64,000 nucleotides of DNA from Enterobacter ludwigii (GTDB taxonomy: Bacteria > Pseudomonadota > Gammaproteobacteria > Enterobacterales > Enterobacteriaceae). Both the position numbers and the translations under genes were made by a program. The stretch lies in assembly GCA_023023105.1 (NCBI GenBank), contig CP083824.1:4030001-4094000 (forward strand). The letters run 5' to 3'. The notes under the pieces were generated by a model. It did not search any database. It was given only the letters and a program-made list of their open reading frames with translations, and was not told the origin of the DNA. Numbering within the stretch: position 1 is the first letter of the stretch; every line of letters begins with the position of its first letter. This document shows, in pieces, positions 37,277-51,419 of the stretch.

Positions 37277-38869
37277 ATGAGTTACCTTTTAGCGTTAGAT
37301 GCAGGGACAGGCAGCGTTCGCGCCGTTATTTTTGATTTGCAGGGCAACCAGATTGCCGTCGGCCAGGCCGAGTGGAAACACCTGAGCGTGGAGAACGTGC
37401 CGGGCTCGATGGAATTTGACCTCGCCACCAACTGGCAGCTCACCTGCCAATGCATTCGCCAGGCGCTGGAGCGCGCGCGACTGAGCGCGGCGGATATTCA
37501 GTCCGTTGCCTGCTGCTCCATGCGCGAGGGAATAGTTCTGTATGATCGCAACGGCGAAGCCATCTGGGCCTGCGCTAATGTCGACGCCCGCGCCAGCCGC
37601 GAGGTGGCTGAACTCAAAGAGATCCACGACGACCGTTTTGAATCCGAAGTGTATGACGTCTCCGGCCAGACCCTGGCCCTGAGCGCCATGCCGCGCCTGC
37701 TGTGGCTGGCGCACCATCGTCCGGATATCTACCGCAAAGCGGCGACCATCACCATGATCAGCGACTGGCTGGCGGCGAAGCTCTCCGGCGAGCTGGCGGT
37801 AGATCCGTCGAACGCGGGCACGACCGGCATGTTGGATCTGTTCTCCCGTGACTGGCGACCCGCACTGCTGGACATGGCCGGGCTACGCGCCGATATCCTC
37901 TCCCCGGTAAAAGAAACCGGCACCGTGCTGGGCGCGATCGCCAAAGCCGCCGCACAGCAGAGCGGTCTGCGCGAAGGGACGCCGGTGGTGATGGGCGGTG
38001 GTGACGTGCAGCTTGGGTGTCTGGGGCTGGGCGTGGTGCGCGCCGGGCAAACGGCAGTGTTAGGCGGGACGTTCTGGCAACAGGTGGTCAACCTGCCGCA
38101 GGTACGAACCGATCCTGAGATGAATATCCGCGTAAACCCACACGTTATTCCTGGCATGGTTCAGGCGGAGTCAATCAGCTTCTTCACCGGGCTTACTATG
38201 CGCTGGTTCCGTGATGCCTTCTGCGCAGAGGAAAAACTGATTGCCGAGCGGATGGGCATGGATACCTACACCCTGCTGGAAGAGATGGCCAGCCGCGTGC
38301 CTGCGGGCTCACATGGGGTGATGCCGATCTTCTCCGATGCCATGCATTTTAAGCAGTGGTATCACGCTGCGCCGTCGTTTATTAACCTCTCTATCGACCC
38401 GGAAAAGTGCAACAAGGCGACGCTGTTCCGTGCGCTGGAAGAGAACGCCGCAATTGTTTCGGCCTGCAATCTGGCACAGATTTCGCGTTTTTCCGGCGTG
38501 ACGTTTGAGAGCCTCGTCTTCGCCGGTGGGGGAGCGAAAGGTGCCTTGTGGAGCCAGATTTTAAGCGACGTCACCGGGCTGCCGGTACGCGTTCCGGAAG
38601 TGAAAGAGGCCACCGCACTGGGCTGTGCGATTGCGGCCGGAACGGGGGCGGGACTGTTTGCAGATATGGCCTCAACGGGCGAGCGGCTGGTGAAGTGGAG
38701 CCGGGAGTTTACGCCGAACCCGGAACACCGCGACTTGTACGACGGCATGATGCAGAAGTGGCAGGCGGTGTATGCCGACCAGCTTGGGCTGGTGGACAGC
38801 GGGCTGACGACGTCGATGTGGCAGGCTCCGGGGCTGGTGCGCTCCCCCTCCCCCCGGCCCTCTCCCTGA
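37277..38869 (+). CDS. lsrK: Autoinducer-2 kinase LsrK, C-terminus extended into a repeat
   Basis: A 530-residue FGGY-family kinase that phosphorylates imported AI-2 (DPD) to phospho-AI-2. Motifs: [20 protein letters not shown] (phosphate 1), [15 protein letters not shown], the catalytic region [16 protein letters not shown] and the adenosine-binding [20 protein letters not shown]. The last residues, SPSPRPSP, are encoded by a C-rich intergenic repeat, and the TGA lies in the loop of its hairpin; the family usually ends near WQAPGL. GGCAAG provides a weak ribosome site after lsrR. Confidence 0.95.
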   Translation: MSYLLALDAGTGSVRAVIFDLQGNQIAVGQAEWKHLSVENVPGSMEFDLATNWQLTCQCIRQALERARLSAADIQSVACCSMREGIVLYDRNGEAIWACANVDARASREVAELKEIHDDRFESEVYDVSGQTLALSAMPRLLWLAHHRPDIYRKAATITMISDWLAAKLSGELAVDPSNAGTTGMLDLFSRDWRPALLDMAGLRADILSPVKETGTVLGAIAKAAAQQSGLREGTPVVMGGGDVQLGCLGLGVVRAGQTAVLGGTFWQQVVNLPQVRTDPEMNIRVNPHVIPGMVQAESISFFTGLTMRWFRDAFCAEEKLIAERMGMDTYTLLEEMASRVPAGSHGVMPIFSDAMHFKQWYHAAPSFINLSIDPEKCNKATLFRALEENAAIVSACNLAQISRFSGVTFESLVFAGGGAKGALWSQILSDVTGLPVRVPEVKEATALGCAIAAGTGAGLFADMASTGERLVKWSREFTPNPEHRDLYDGMMQKWQAVYADQLGLVDSGLTTSMWQAPGLVRSPSPRPSP

Positions 38870-38925
38870 GGGAGAGGGAGATTAAGTTTTGTAGCCCCGG
38901 TAAGCGCAGCGCCACCGGGGAAGTT
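38842..38925. repeat. Palindromic intergenic repeats (C-rich hairpin plus REP-like unit)
   Basis: CCCTCTCCCTGAGGGAGAGGG (38858-38878, hairpin) is followed by GCCCCGGTAAGCGCAGCGCC and the complement ACCGGGG (38894-38922). The first resembles the unit at 46558-46578. The second resembles the REP-like units at 45068, 55138 and 57283. It probably also stops lsrRK transcription. Confidence 0.7.
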
Positions 38926-38992
38926 CTTTGAGTTCTATCACAATCATTTGATCCCGCTTTTACCTTTCTGCTGACGCTGGCTAAATTAGTAA

Positions 38993-42189
<3,197 letters not shown>

Positions 42190-42271
42190 CGGCCCTCCTG
42201 AATGGTAAAATTTGGCGTATCCCTGAAAAGGGTGCGTGAGTATACCGTTTTATTGTCGATTTGGGGCGTTG

Positions 42272-42775
42272 ATGAACCAACTTACTTATCTCCAGGGCTA
42301 CCCGGAGCATTTACTTTCTCAGGTTCGCAGCCTGATTGCCGGGCAGAAGCTCGGCGCGGTGCTGGAAAAACGCTACCCCGGGACCCACGATTTCACGACC
42401 GACAAAGCCCTCTGGCAGTATACGCAGGATCTGAAAAGCCGGTATCTGAAGAGCGCGCCGCCGATCAACAAGGTAATGTACGATAACAAGATCCACGTGC
42501 TGAAAAACGCGCTTGGTCTGCATACCGCCATCTCCCGCGTGCAGGGCGGCAAGCTGAAAGCCAAAGCGGAGATCCGGGTTGCGACCGTATTTCGTAACGC
42601 GCCGGAAGCGTTCCTGCGAATGATCGTGGTGCACGAACTGGCGCATCTGAAAGAGAAAGAGCACGACAAAGCCTTCTATTCCCTGTGCTGCCACATGGAG
42701 CCGCAGTACCATCAGCTGGAGTTTGATACCCGTTTGTGGCTTACGCATTTATCGTTAAAGGGTAATGCGCAGTAG
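42272..42775 (+). CDS. ygjP: YgjP-like SprT/M48-type metal-dependent hydrolase
   Basis: A 167-residue protein with the start at ATG 42272 (MNQLTYLQGYPEHLLSQVRS), chosen by agreement with the E. coli length and a GGGGCG upstream. The zinc-binding motif HELAH (in RMIVVHELAHLKEKEHDKAF) plus a downstream His defines the DUF45/YgjP (UTP pyrophosphatase/WLM-like) metallopeptidase fold. It is a soluble cytoplasmic protein. Its biological role is not well settled. Confidence 0.93.
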   Translation: MNQLTYLQGYPEHLLSQVRSLIAGQKLGAVLEKRYPGTHDFTTDKALWQYTQDLKSRYLKSAPPINKVMYDNKIHVLKNALGLHTAISRVQGGKLKAKAEIRVATVFRNAPEAFLRMIVVHELAHLKEKEHDKAFYSLCCHMEPQYHQLEFDTRLWLTHLSLKGNAQ

Positions 42776-42845
42776 CGCACGCGAATTGTCATGATGACGT
42801 GCTACAGTGGCTAAAGGTTCCCAGCTACGGAGTACGTAAACGTTT

Positions 42846-43844
42846 ATGATACGTTTCGCAGTCATTGGAACGAACTGGATCACACGCCAGTTCGTCGACG
42901 CCGCCCACGAAACCGGCAAATATAAACTCACCGCAGTCTATTCCCGCAGCCTCGAGCAGGCGCAGACCTTCGCGAACGATTACCTGGTCGAACATCTGTT
43001 CACCTCGCTCGACGAGATGGCGCAAAGCGATGCCATTGACGCGGTCTATATTGCCAGCCCGAACTCCCTGCACTTCCCGCAAACCAGGCTGTTCCTCAGC
43101 CATAAAAAGCATGTGATTTGCGAGAAGCCGCTGGCCTCGAATATTCAGGAAGTGGAAGCCGCCATTGCGCTTGCCCGCGAAAACCAGGTGGTGCTGTTCG
43201 AAGCGTTCAAAACCGCCAGCCTGCCGAACTTCCTGCTGTTGCAGCAGTCCCTGCCGAAAATTGGCAAAGTGCGTAAAGCCTTTATTAACTACTGCCAGTA
43301 CTCATCTCGCTATCAGCGTTACCTCGACGGCGAGAACCCGAACACCTTCAACCCGGCCTTCTCTAACGGCTCGATTATGGATATCGGTTTCTACTGCCTG
43401 GCTTCCGCCGTGGCACTGTGGGGCGAGCCACACAGCGTCAGTGCACAAGCCAGCCTGCTGGAAAGCGGCGTAGATGCGCACGGCGTAGTGACGCTGGATT
43501 ACGGGGATTTCAGCGTCACGCTGCAACATTCAAAAGTGAGTGATTCTGTGCTGCCAAGTGAAATTCAGGGTGAAGCGGGATCGCTGGTTATCGAAAAAAT
43601 TTCTGAGTGTCAGAGGCTGAGCTTTGTCCCGCGCGGCGGTAAAGCGCAAGAGCTGACGCAGCCTCAGCATATTAACACTATGCTCTATGAGGCAGAGGTC
43701 TTTGCCCGTCTGGTCGAAGACAACGAAGTGAACCACCCTGGACTCGCGGTCAGTCGCACCACGGCGAAACTGCAAACGGAGATCCGCCGTCAGACTGGCG
43801 TGGTCTTCCCGGCAGATGACGTGAGCGCAGAAGCTATCGCGTAA
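42846..43844 (+). CDS. ygjR: Gfo/Idh/MocA-family oxidoreductase YgjR
   Basis: A 332-residue NAD(P)-dependent oxidoreductase. The N-terminal Rossmann fold starts IRFAVIGTNWITRQFVDAAH (GxxxIxxxF variant), followed by DAVYIASPNSLHFPQTRLFL, HVICEKPLASNIQEVEAAIA (the EKP motif with the active-site Lys) and a C-terminal substrate domain. The substrate is unknown. It lies ahead of the alx riboswitch as an independent unit. Confidence 0.93.
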   Translation: MIRFAVIGTNWITRQFVDAAHETGKYKLTAVYSRSLEQAQTFANDYLVEHLFTSLDEMAQSDAIDAVYIASPNSLHFPQTRLFLSHKKHVICEKPLASNIQEVEAAIALARENQVVLFEAFKTASLPNFLLLQQSLPKIGKVRKAFINYCQYSSRYQRYLDGENPNTFNPAFSNGSIMDIGFYCLASAVALWGEPHSVSAQASLLESGVDAHGVVTLDYGDFSVTLQHSKVSDSVLPSEIQGEAGSLVIEKISECQRLSFVPRGGKAQELTQPQHINTMLYEAEVFARLVEDNEVNHPGLAVSRTTAKLQTEIRRQTGVVFPADDVSAEAIA

Positions 43845-43906
43845 AGCTGTGTAATGAAACCCTGTCAACCATTGACGAAACCGATGGTCTGACATATTTT
43901 GTTACC

Positions 43907-44036
43907 CGCAAAGGGGAGTAACTTCCTTGCCGGTGGATCGTCATTACGATGCGTGCAATACCGCATCCGGTCGCCGGGCAACCCTCGTGGTTGTAAGTGA
44001 GACCTTGCCGGAAGGCGAGGTCTATGCATAAAAAGC
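43907..44036 (+). ncRNA. yybP-ykoY manganese riboswitch / pH-responsive element of alx
   Basis: The leader contains AAGGGGAGTA (43911-43920) and a second conserved stem-loop ACCTTGCCGGAAGGCGAGGT (44002-44021), separated by a variable arm, CGGATGCGGT-like. These are the paired L1/L3 loops that bind Mn2+ in the yybP-ykoY class, known in E. coli as the alx PRE element that also responds to alkaline pH. It lies 60 bp upstream of the alx start and is followed by a terminator hairpin. Confidence 0.9.
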
Positions 44037-44037
44037 T

Positions 44038-44078
44038 AACGGCTATCGTCTTCTGACCATAGCCGTTTTTGTTTTTTT
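44038..44078 (+). terminator. Riboswitch expression-platform terminator before alx
   Basis: AACGGCTAT and ATAGCCGTT form a perfect stem with a 12-nt loop, followed by a T-rich tract with a single interrupting G. It lies between the aptamer and the alx ribosome site, as expected for transcriptional control. Confidence 0.85.
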
Positions 44079-44096
44079 ATGTGTAAGGAAAATAGT

Positions 44097-45062
44097 ATGC
44101 ATTCTGTCGGCACTCCAATGTTGTGGGGCGGATTCGCGGTTGTCGTGCTCATCATGCTGGCGATCGACCTCTTTTTGCAGGGGCGTCGTGGCGAACACGG
44201 CATGACCATGAAACAGGCTGCCGTCTGGTCGCTGGTGTGGGTTACCCTCTCCCTGCTCTTCTGTGCTGCCTTTTGGTGGTATCTGGCCTCGACTGAAGGC
44301 CGTGCGGTGGCAGATCCTCAAGCGCTCGCCTTCCTCACCGGTTATCTGATTGAAAAAGCCCTGGCGGTTGATAACGTCTTCGTCTGGCTGATGCTGTTCA
44401 GCTACTTTGCCGTGCCTGCAGCCCTGCAGCGCCGCGTGCTGGTCTATGGCGTGCTGGGCGCGATCGTTCTGCGTACCATCATGATCTTCGCCGGTAGCTG
44501 GCTGATTACGCAGTTTGAATGGCTGCTGTATGTCTTCGGTGCGTTCCTGCTGTTCACCGGGGTCAAAATGGCTCTGGCAAAAGAAGATGGCTCAGCGATT
44601 GGCGATCGCCCGCTGGTGAAGTGGATCCGTGGTCATCTGCGCATGACCGACAAGATCGAGAGTGAGCATTTCTTTGTACGTAAGAACGGCCTGCTGTTTG
44701 CCACCCCGCTGCTGCTGGTGCTGATTCTGGTGGAGCTGAGTGACGTGATTTTCGCGGTAGACAGTATCCCGGCTATCTTCGCCGTGACCACTGACCCGTT
44801 TATCGTTCTGACCTCTAACCTGTTCGCCATTCTTGGCCTGCGTGCCATGTACTTCCTGCTGGCGGGCGCGGCGGAGCGCTTCTCAATGCTGAAGTACGGC
44901 CTGTCGGTGATCCTGGTATTTATCGGTATCAAGATGCTGATTGTCGATTTCTACCATATCCCGATCGCCATTTCGCTCGGCGTGGTGTTTGGCATTCTGA
45001 ACGTGACGCTGATTATCAATACCTGGGTTAACCGCCAGCACGATAGAAAGCAGCAGGTTTAG
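44097..45062 (+). CDS. alx: TerC-family manganese exporter Alx
   Basis: A 321-residue inner-membrane protein of the TerC family with about nine TM helices, beginning [20 protein letters not shown]. The conserved acidic motifs [19 protein letters not shown] and [19 protein letters not shown] carry the Asp residues thought to bind Mn2+. The start is at ATG 44097 behind TAAGGA, giving the E. coli length of 321 residues. It counteracts toxic manganese and is induced at high pH through the upstream riboswitch. Confidence 0.96.
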   Translation: MHSVGTPMLWGGFAVVVLIMLAIDLFLQGRRGEHGMTMKQAAVWSLVWVTLSLLFCAAFWWYLASTEGRAVADPQALAFLTGYLIEKALAVDNVFVWLMLFSYFAVPAALQRRVLVYGVLGAIVLRTIMIFAGSWLITQFEWLLYVFGAFLLFTGVKMALAKEDGSAIGDRPLVKWIRGHLRMTDKIESEHFFVRKNGLLFATPLLLVLILVELSDVIFAVDSIPAIFAVTTDPFIVLTSNLFAILGLRAMYFLLAGAAERFSMLKYGLSVILVFIGIKMLIVDFYHIPIAISLGVVFGILNVTLIINTWVNRQHDRKQQV

Positions 45063-45065
45063 TGT

Positions 45066-45100
45066 GTTTTGCCCGGTAGCGCTGCGCTTACCGGGCATTC
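45066..45100. repeat. REP-like palindrome after alx
   Basis: TTTGCCCGGTAGCGCTGCGC and its complement ending CCGGGCATT form a hairpin 4 bp after the alx stop. It is of the same class as the units near 55138 and 57283. Confidence 0.75.
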
Positions 45101-45272
45101 TCGTTAACTAATAGTTAAAAAACATGACGCAACACGTAAAATCCAGCATTTTACGCTTCCCTCCAGATGCGGTTTCCCTATACTCAACCAGGCAAACATT
45201 TACTTACATCTGGACATAAATGTGACTTAGAGCACATCCAGGATGGAACACAATCTCACTCAGGAATTATGT

Positions 45273-46514
45273 ATGAGCACACAATCAACTGGGCTTTTTG
45301 CGCGCCTGGCGCAGGGGAGTCTTGTAAAACAAATTCTGACAGGACTGGTACTGGGTATTCTGCTGGCGATGGTGTCAAAGCCTGCAGCAGAAGCAACGGG
45401 ATTACTTGGTACGCTTTTCGTTGGCGCACTGAAAGCCGTCGCGCCGGTACTGGTTCTTATGCTGGTTATGGCGTCGATTGCCAACCATCAGCACGGACAA
45501 AAAACCAACATTCGCCCTATTCTGTTCCTGTATCTTCTGGGTACCTTCTCTGCTGCATTAACAGCCGTTGTGTTTAGCTTCCTCTTCCCGTCCACGCTGC
45601 ATCTGACCAGCGCCGCTGGCGATATCACACCGCCATCCGGGATTGTGGAAGTGCTGCGCGGTCTGCTGATGAGCATGGTATCCAACCCAATCACGGCGCT
45701 GATGAGCGGAAACTACATCGGCATCCTGGTCTGGGCGATTGGTCTGGGCTTTGCGCTGCGTCACGGTAACGACACCACCAAAAATCTGGTCAACGATATG
45801 TCCAACGCCGTGACCTTCATGGTGAAACTGGTGATTCGTTTTGCGCCAATCGGGATCTTCGGTCTGGTCTCCTCCACGCTCGCAACCACCGGCTTTGACG
45901 CGCTGTGGGGCTACGCGCAGCTGCTGGTCGTTCTGGTTGGCTGTATGCTGCTGGTGGCACTGGTGATCAACCCGCTGCTGGTGTTCTGGCAGATCCGCCG
46001 CAACCCGTATCCGCTGGTACTGACCTGTCTGCGTGAAAGCGGCGTCTACGCCTTCTTCACCCGTAGTTCGGCAGCGAACATCCCGGTGAACATGGCGCTG
46101 GCGGAGAAACTGAACCTGGATCGCGATACCTATTCCGTATCAATCCCACTGGGCGCCACCGTGAACATGGCGGGTGCGGCCATCACCATCACCGTCCTGA
46201 CGCTGGCGGCGGTGAATACGCTGGGTATTCCGGTGGATCTGCCAACCGCACTGCTGTTGAGCGTGGTGGCGTCGCTGTGTGCCTGTGGCGCATCCGGCGT
46301 GGCGGGCGGTTCACTGCTGTTGATCCCGCTGGCCTGTAATATGTTCGGTATCCCGAATGAGATTGCCATGCAGGTTGTGGCCGTCGGCTTTATTATCGGC
46401 GTGCTGCAGGACTCCTGCGAAACCGCGCTGAACTCCTCTACCGACGTGCTGTTCACCGCAGCGGCCTGTCAGGCGGAAGACGCGCGTTTAGCGAAGAACG
46501 CCCTGCGAGGTTAA
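45273..46514 (+). CDS. sstT: Serine/threonine:Na+ symporter SstT
   Basis: A 413-residue dicarboxylate/amino-acid:cation symporter (DAACS) family member. Its nine or so hydrophobic segments include the re-entrant loop [20 protein letters not shown] and the sodium-binding [20 protein letters not shown] and [19 protein letters not shown]. The start is at ATG 45273 ([20 protein letters not shown]), because it matches E. coli SstT; an in-frame ATG 30 nt upstream is unlikely. It imports serine and threonine with Na+. Confidence 0.96.
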   Translation: MSTQSTGLFARLAQGSLVKQILTGLVLGILLAMVSKPAAEATGLLGTLFVGALKAVAPVLVLMLVMASIANHQHGQKTNIRPILFLYLLGTFSAALTAVVFSFLFPSTLHLTSAAGDITPPSGIVEVLRGLLMSMVSNPITALMSGNYIGILVWAIGLGFALRHGNDTTKNLVNDMSNAVTFMVKLVIRFAPIGIFGLVSSTLATTGFDALWGYAQLLVVLVGCMLLVALVINPLLVFWQIRRNPYPLVLTCLRESGVYAFFTRSSAANIPVNMALAEKLNLDRDTYSVSIPLGATVNMAGAAITITVLTLAAVNTLGIPVDLPTALLLSVVASLCACGASGVAGGSLLLIPLACNMFGIPNEIAMQVVAVGFIIGVLQDSCETALNSSTDVLFTAAACQAEDARLAKNALRG

Positions 46515-46517
46515 CAG

Positions 46518-46545
46518 CAAAACGGCAACCCTGAGGTTGCCGTTT
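46518..46545 (+). terminator. sstT terminator
   Basis: AACGGCAACC, the loop CTGA and GGTTGCCGTT are followed by a short T tract, 4 bp after the sstT stop. Confidence 0.82.
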
Positions 46546-46557
46546 TTAGTGTTTGTA

Positions 46558-46600
46558 CCCTCTCCCCGTGGGAGAGGGCCAGGGTGAGGGCACCAGCCCG
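46558..46600. repeat. C-rich palindromic repeat
   Basis: CCCTCTCC, loop CCGTG, GGAGAGGG, then CCAGGGTGAGGGCACCAG. The hairpin closely matches the one that ends lsrK (38858-38878). It is a dispersed intergenic repeat in the sstT/uxaA gap and may also stop uxaCA transcription. Confidence 0.65.
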
Positions 46601-46608
46601 CACTCTAC

Positions 46609-48096
46609 TTACAGCGTCACACCACTCTTAAAGATCGCCAGCTCGCGGAAATCATTCTTCTCGTTGCAGGTCTGCTTGCCGTTGGCAAATTCTACGATTG
46701 TATCCACAAACTCCGTCAGCAATGACGACATCGCTTTGCCGTGAATGAGCTGACCGGCATCAAAGTCGATCCAGTGCTTTTTCTTTGCTGCCAGCTCGCT
46801 GTTGGTGGCGATTTTCACTGTTGGCACAAAACCACCGTATGGCGTACCTCGGCCCGTACTGAACAGCACCATATGACAGCCAGCCCCGGCCAGCGCACTG
46901 GTTGCCACGGCATCGTTACCCGGTGCACTCAGCAGGTTTAGGCCGTGCGTTTTCAGCCGCTCACCGTAACGCAGAACGTCCACCACCTGGCTGGCCCCCG
47001 CTTTCTGGGTGCAGCCGAGAGATTTTTCTTCCAGCGTGGTGATACCACCCGCTTTGTTACCCGGCGACGGGTTCTCATAAATCGGCTGGTTGTGGGCGAT
47101 GAAGTACTGTTTAAAGTCATTCACCATGGTGACGGTTTTTTCAAACGTCTCTTCGTCACGGCAGTGGCTCATCAAAATACGTTCCGCACCGAACATTTCC
47201 GGCACTTCTGTCAGTACCGTCGTGCCGCCGTTGGCGATCACGTAATCCGAGAAGCGGCCCAGCATCGGATTAGCGGTGATACCAGACAGGCCATCAGACC
47301 CGCCGCACTCCAGACCAAACTTCAGCTCGCTCAACTTGCCCGGCTCGCGTTTGTCGTGGCGCATCACCTCATACAGCTGGTGGAGTTGCTCAATACCCGC
47401 TTCCACTTCGTCATCCTGGTGCTGGCATACCATAAAATGTACGCGCTCAGGGTCAAACACGCCCAGCGTCTCACGGAAGGCATCGACCTGATTGTTTTCG
47501 CACCCCAGACCGATCACCAGCACCGCACCGGCATTCGGATGGCGCACCATATTTTGCAGCATGGTGCGCGTGTTGATATGGTCGTCGCCGAGCTGTGAGC
47601 AGCCGTAAGTATGGCTGAATAGATGTACGCCATCGGTGCCTTCAGCATTATTGGTCTCTTTCAGAAAGCGGGTCTGAATTTGACGTGCAATCCCATTCAC
47701 GCAACCGACGGTAGGGAGGATCCACAGCTCATTGCGGATCCCCACTTCACCACTGGTGCGACGGTAGATCTGCACTTCACGATCCGCCGCCTGACTCTCT
47801 TTCGCGGGTAAATCAGGTTGATAGCTGTACTCGTCCAGATCGCTCAGATTAGTACGGGTATTGTGAGAATGAATGTATTCACCCGGCACAATATCCGCGA
47901 GCGCATGACCAATCGGCAAACCATACTTCACCACGTTCTCCCCTTTAGCGATGGGGGTCAGGGCAAATTTATGTCCGCGTCCAATGGCCTGGCGTAACGT
48001 GACCGACTGATTATCAAAAGTGACTTTCGTCCCCTCGGTCAGATCTGCCAGCGCTACGGCAACGTTATCCAGCGAATGGATTTTGATGTATTGCAT
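46609..48096 (-). CDS. uxaA: Altronate dehydratase UxaA
   Basis: A 495-residue enzyme that dehydrates D-altronate to 2-dehydro-3-deoxy-D-gluconate in galacturonate catabolism. It has an N-terminal SAF domain (to about residue 80), a linker ending with EVGIRNELWILPTVGCVNGI, then the catalytic domain with SHTYGCSQLGDDH, LGCENNQ and LKFGLECGGSDGLSG; conserved Cys residues probably bind iron. It follows uxaC by 17 bp, and both are repressed by ExuR. Confidence 0.96.
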   Translation of the reverse strand: MQYIKIHSLDNVAVALADLTEGTKVTFDNQSVTLRQAIGRGHKFALTPIAKGENVVKYGLPIGHALADIVPGEYIHSHNTRTNLSDLDEYSYQPDLPAKESQAADREVQIYRRTSGEVGIRNELWILPTVGCVNGIARQIQTRFLKETNNAEGTDGVHLFSHTYGCSQLGDDHINTRTMLQNMVRHPNAGAVLVIGLGCENNQVDAFRETLGVFDPERVHFMVCQHQDDEVEAGIEQLHQLYEVMRHDKREPGKLSELKFGLECGGSDGLSGITANPMLGRFSDYVIANGGTTVLTEVPEMFGAERILMSHCRDEETFEKTVTMVNDFKQYFIAHNQPIYENPSPGNKAGGITTLEEKSLGCTQKAGASQVVDVLRYGERLKTHGLNLLSAPGNDAVATSALAGAGCHMVLFSTGRGTPYGGFVPTVKIATNSELAAKKKHWIDFDAGQLIHGKAMSSLLTEFVDTIVEFANGKQTCNEKNDFRELAIFKSGVTL

Positions 48097-48113
48097 ATCA
48101 ACCTCAAACAGCC

Positions 48114-49637
<1,524 letters not shown>

Positions 49638-49738
49638 TCAACAAATAAATTACCCCAAATGAAGTAAACCCCTCTCCAGGCCGCACCATAACTGGCTTTG
49701 CGCGCAACGGATAATGTCCCTACAAAGAATCATACATT

Positions 49739-49754
49739 TGTGATGTCACTCACC
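49739..49754. promoter_or_regulatory. CRP binding-site candidate
   Basis: TGTGATGTCACTCACC fits TGTGA-N6-TCACA with one mismatch. It lies next to the ExuR operator, between the divergent uxaCA and exuT, consistent with catabolite control of hexuronate use. Confidence 0.65.
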
Positions 49755-49759
49755 TTTTG

Positions 49760-49777
49760 AAGTTGTATGACAAGTTA
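49760..49777. promoter_or_regulatory. ExuR operator candidate
   Basis: AAGTTGTATGACAAGTTA is an imperfect palindrome (CTTGTCATACAACTT on the other strand) and resembles known ExuR sites in front of uxaC and exuT. Confidence 0.7.
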
Positions 49778-50003
49778 TCTTTTTCGCCGTCGCAAACACT
49801 CAGCCGACGGAATGCATTACCGATGTGAGGGGCATCGGGTTTAACGGTACGGATACCGACTTATGCACGCTTACTTATGGCAAGGTTCGGGCCGTTCCGG
49901 GACATTCTCCCGGTTACGCCCCTCCCGTTACACAACTGCTCCCGGAAACGGTTGAGACGTTGCCGTGCTCTGGCGCGGAAATAACATAAAGATGAGGTTT
50001 TAG

Positions 50004-51302
50004 ATGCGTAAAATTAAAGGGTTACGTTGGTATATGATCGCACTGGTGACGTTAGGCACCGTGCTGGGCTACCTGACGCGTAACACCGTGGCAGCTGCAG
50101 CGCCAACGTTGATGGAAGAGCTGCATATCTCCACGCAGCAATACTCCTACATCATTGCCGCCTATTCCGCGGCTTATACCATCATGCAGCCTGTTGCTGG
50201 CTATGTGCTGGATATTCTCGGTACCAAAATCGGTTATGCCTTCTTCGCTATCGCCTGGGCGGTGTTCTGCGGTGCAACCGCGCTAGCTGGCAGTTGGGGC
50301 GGTTTGGCAGTAGCGCGTGGTGCGGTCGGTGCGGCAGAAGCCGCGATGATCCCCGCTGGGCTGAAAGCCAGCTCCGAGTGGTTCCCGGCGAAAGAGCGTT
50401 CCATTGCAGTCGGTTACTTCAACGTGGGCTCGTCCATCGGTGCGATGATTGCGCCACCGCTGGTGGTGTGGGCTATCGTGATGCACAGCTGGCAAATGGC
50501 GTTCATCATTTCTGGCGTGCTGAGTTTTGCCTGGGCAATGGCGTGGCTGGTTTTCTATAAGCATCCGCGCGATCAGAAAAAACTGTCTGAAGAAGAGCGT
50601 GACTACATTATTGGTGGTCAGGAAGCGCAGCATCAGACCAACAACGGCAAAAAAATGTCTGTCTGGCAGATCCTGGGCACCCGTCAGTTCTGGGGTATCG
50701 CCCTGCCGCGTTTCCTGGCTGAACCGGCCTGGGGGACCTTTAACGCGTGGATCCCGCTGTTCATGTTCAAAGTCTACGGCTTTAACCTGAAAGAGATCGC
50801 GATGTTCGCCTGGATGCCGATGCTGTTTGCTGACCTGGGCTGTATCGTGGGGGGTTACCTGCCACCGCTGTTCCAGCGCTGGTTTGGCGTGAACCTGATT
50901 GTTTCCCGTAAAATGGTCGTGACCATGGGTGCGCTGCTGATGATTGGCCCGGGCATGATCGGTCTGTTCACCAGCCCATATGTGGCTATCGCCCTGCTGT
51001 GCATTGGTGGTTTTGCTCACCAGTCACTGTCCGGTGCGCTGATTACGCTTTCCTCTGACGTCTTCGGTCGTAACGAAGTCGCTACAGCAAACGGCCTGAC
51101 CGGTATGGCAGCCTGGACCGCAAGTACGATGTTCGCACTGGTGGTGGGTGCGCTGGCAGATACCATCGGCTTCAGCCCGCTGTTCGCCGTACTGGCTATT
51201 TTCGACCTGATGGGTGCGGTGGTTATCTGGACGGTGCTGAAAAGTAAGTCAGCCGAGGAGCTGGCGAAAGAGTCCCTTGGGAATCCGGCAACACAAAGTT
51301 AG
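50004..51302 (+). CDS. exuT: Hexuronate transporter ExuT
   Basis: A 432-residue MFS transporter of the anion:cation symporter family, 12 predicted TM helices. It begins MRKIKGLRWYMIALVTLGTV, with YLTRNTVAAAAPTLMEELHI, GYVLDILGTKIGYAFFAIAW (first loop signature), GAAEAAMIPAGLKASSEWFP and RNEVATANGLTGMAAWTAST. It imports galacturonate and glucuronate by proton symport. Divergent from uxaCA. Confidence 0.96.
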   Translation: MRKIKGLRWYMIALVTLGTVLGYLTRNTVAAAAPTLMEELHISTQQYSYIIAAYSAAYTIMQPVAGYVLDILGTKIGYAFFAIAWAVFCGATALAGSWGGLAVARGAVGAAEAAMIPAGLKASSEWFPAKERSIAVGYFNVGSSIGAMIAPPLVVWAIVMHSWQMAFIISGVLSFAWAMAWLVFYKHPRDQKKLSEEERDYIIGGQEAQHQTNNGKKMSVWQILGTRQFWGIALPRFLAEPAWGTFNAWIPLFMFKVYGFNLKEIAMFAWMPMLFADLGCIVGGYLPPLFQRWFGVNLIVSRKMVVTMGALLMIGPGMIGLFTSPYVAIALLCIGGFAHQSLSGALITLSSDVFGRNEVATANGLTGMAAWTASTMFALVVGALADTIGFSPLFAVLAIFDLMGAVVIWTVLKSKSAEELAKESLGNPATQS

Positions 51303-51322
51303 TAAAAAATCTCACATCAAAG

Positions 51323-51346
51323 AAGCCGCCTTCGGGCGGCTTTTTT
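51323..51346 (+). terminator. exuT terminator
   Basis: AAGCCGCC, loop TTCG, GGCGGCTT followed by six T residues, 20 bp after the exuT stop. Confidence 0.88.
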
Positions 51347-51419
51347 CATGGCGAAATCTGGAGACTGGCACGTAAAAGTGGTATAACAAATCATCCGCCG
51401 TACCCTGCCTGGAGCGCAT

